Assembly (NCBI RefSeq): GCF_015354505.1
Contig: NZ_JACAFP010000011.1
Location: 157,678-212,469 of the forward strand
DNA length: 54,792 nt
Reading direction: 5' to 3'
Source of the DNA: Microbacterium sp. UFMG61
Lineage (GTDB): Bacteria > Actinomycetota > Actinomycetes > Actinomycetales > Microbacteriaceae
Part shown: one piece after another, positions 54,213-54,792 of the stretch
Layout of the letters: each line of letters begins with the position of its first letter
How positions within the stretch are numbered: the stretch's first letter is position 1
The notes under the pieces: generated by a model
What the model saw: the letters and a program-made list of their open reading frames with translations, nothing else
What the model was told of the DNA's origin: nothing
Database searches by the model: none
Made by a program: the position numbers and the translations under genes

Positions 54213-54330
54213 TCCGGCGGTGTCCTACTCTCCCACAGGGTCCCCCCTGCAGTACCATCGGCGCTGTGAGGCTTAGCTTCCGGGTTCGGAATGTAACCGG
54301 GCGTTTCCCTCACGCTATGGCCGCCGAAAC
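54213..54330 (-). rRNA. rrf: 5S ribosomal RNA
   Basis: The minus strand reads GTTTCGGCGGCCATAGCGTG at the 5' end and GAGAGTAGGACACCGCCGGA at the 3' end; these ends pair to form helix I. The internal CCCGGAAGCTAAGCCTC is the conserved loop C/helix region. About 118 nt, a normal actinobacterial length. Confidence 0.95.
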
Positions 54331-54435
54331 ACTATTGATGTTTCAATCACACACATAACAAAGTCATTGTCATGCGGTTCTCGACCGTACATCGAGAACC
54401 ACTCAGTGGACGCGTAGCACCAACAAACGGTGTGT

Positions 54436-54792
<357 letters not shown>

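Overview
The window is high-GC actinobacterial chromosome. Gene content and protein style fit Microbacteriaceae, most likely Microbacterium: actinobacterial GNAT-type ArgA, ClpC, an HspR/Hsp20 pair, GlnR-like nitrogen boxes, and many leaderless promoters in which a TANNNT -10 box lies 6-7 nt before the start codon. Genus is an inference from gene content. The right edge enters an rRNA operon on the minus strand (5S, then the 3' end of 23S).

Layout. 1-9.4 kb is housekeeping: cydAB with a cysteine-rich ArsR/SufR-like regulator, radA, an SseB-like protein, a membrane-anchored secreted protein, argA and clpC. 9.5-12.6 kb holds a four-gene operon of three DUF2975-type membrane proteins plus a small Cro/C1 regulator, then a VapBC-like toxin-antitoxin pair. 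12.6-18.7 kb holds a small lipoprotein, a dicarboxylate/glutamate symporter, a Na+/H+ antiporter, a divergent hspR/hsp20 heat-shock locus, a DUF2795 protein and a luciferase-like oxidoreductase. 18.69-20.14 kb looks like a discrete cassette: a DUF559 endonuclease gene between two nested palindromes and two 42-bp direct repeats. 20.2-27.9 kb is a molybdenum cofactor and nitrate assimilation cluster (moeA, mobA, DUF6457, narK, electron-transfer subunit, nitrate reductase) behind a GlnR-like box. pheA and pgm follow. 31.0-49.2 kb is a large accessory carbohydrate locus: glycerate kinase, LacI regulator, two TIM-barrel isomerases, DUF993 aldolase-like protein, Gfo/Idh/MocA dehydrogenase, an acetyltransferase fused to an alpha-toroid domain, 2-hydroxyacid dehydrogenase, YesL-like protein, ABC importer without its ATPase, DUF2264 protein, and a divergent heparinase II/III-like lyase with a DeoR/LacI chimeric regulator. 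49.4-54.0 kb is the Leloir galactose pathway (LacI regulator, galT, galK, galE).

The most interesting signal is non-coding. Intergenic regions near 18.8, 20.0, 30.7, 30.85 and 49.3 kb carry nested inverted repeats built from one 17-nt half-site (7-nt stem, 4-nt unpaired segment, 6-nt stem). Two 50-nt copies at 30690 and 30823 differ at only two positions, and those two positions pair with each other (G-C in one copy, A-T in the other), so base pairing appears to be maintained. Two elements of this family bracket the DUF559 endonuclease gene, which suggests an endonuclease-associated palindromic repeat system comparable in logic to RAYT/REP but with a different enzyme. The second candidate novelty is the carbohydrate locus, whose Gfo/Idh-DUF993-TIM barrel module has no pathway that I can name.
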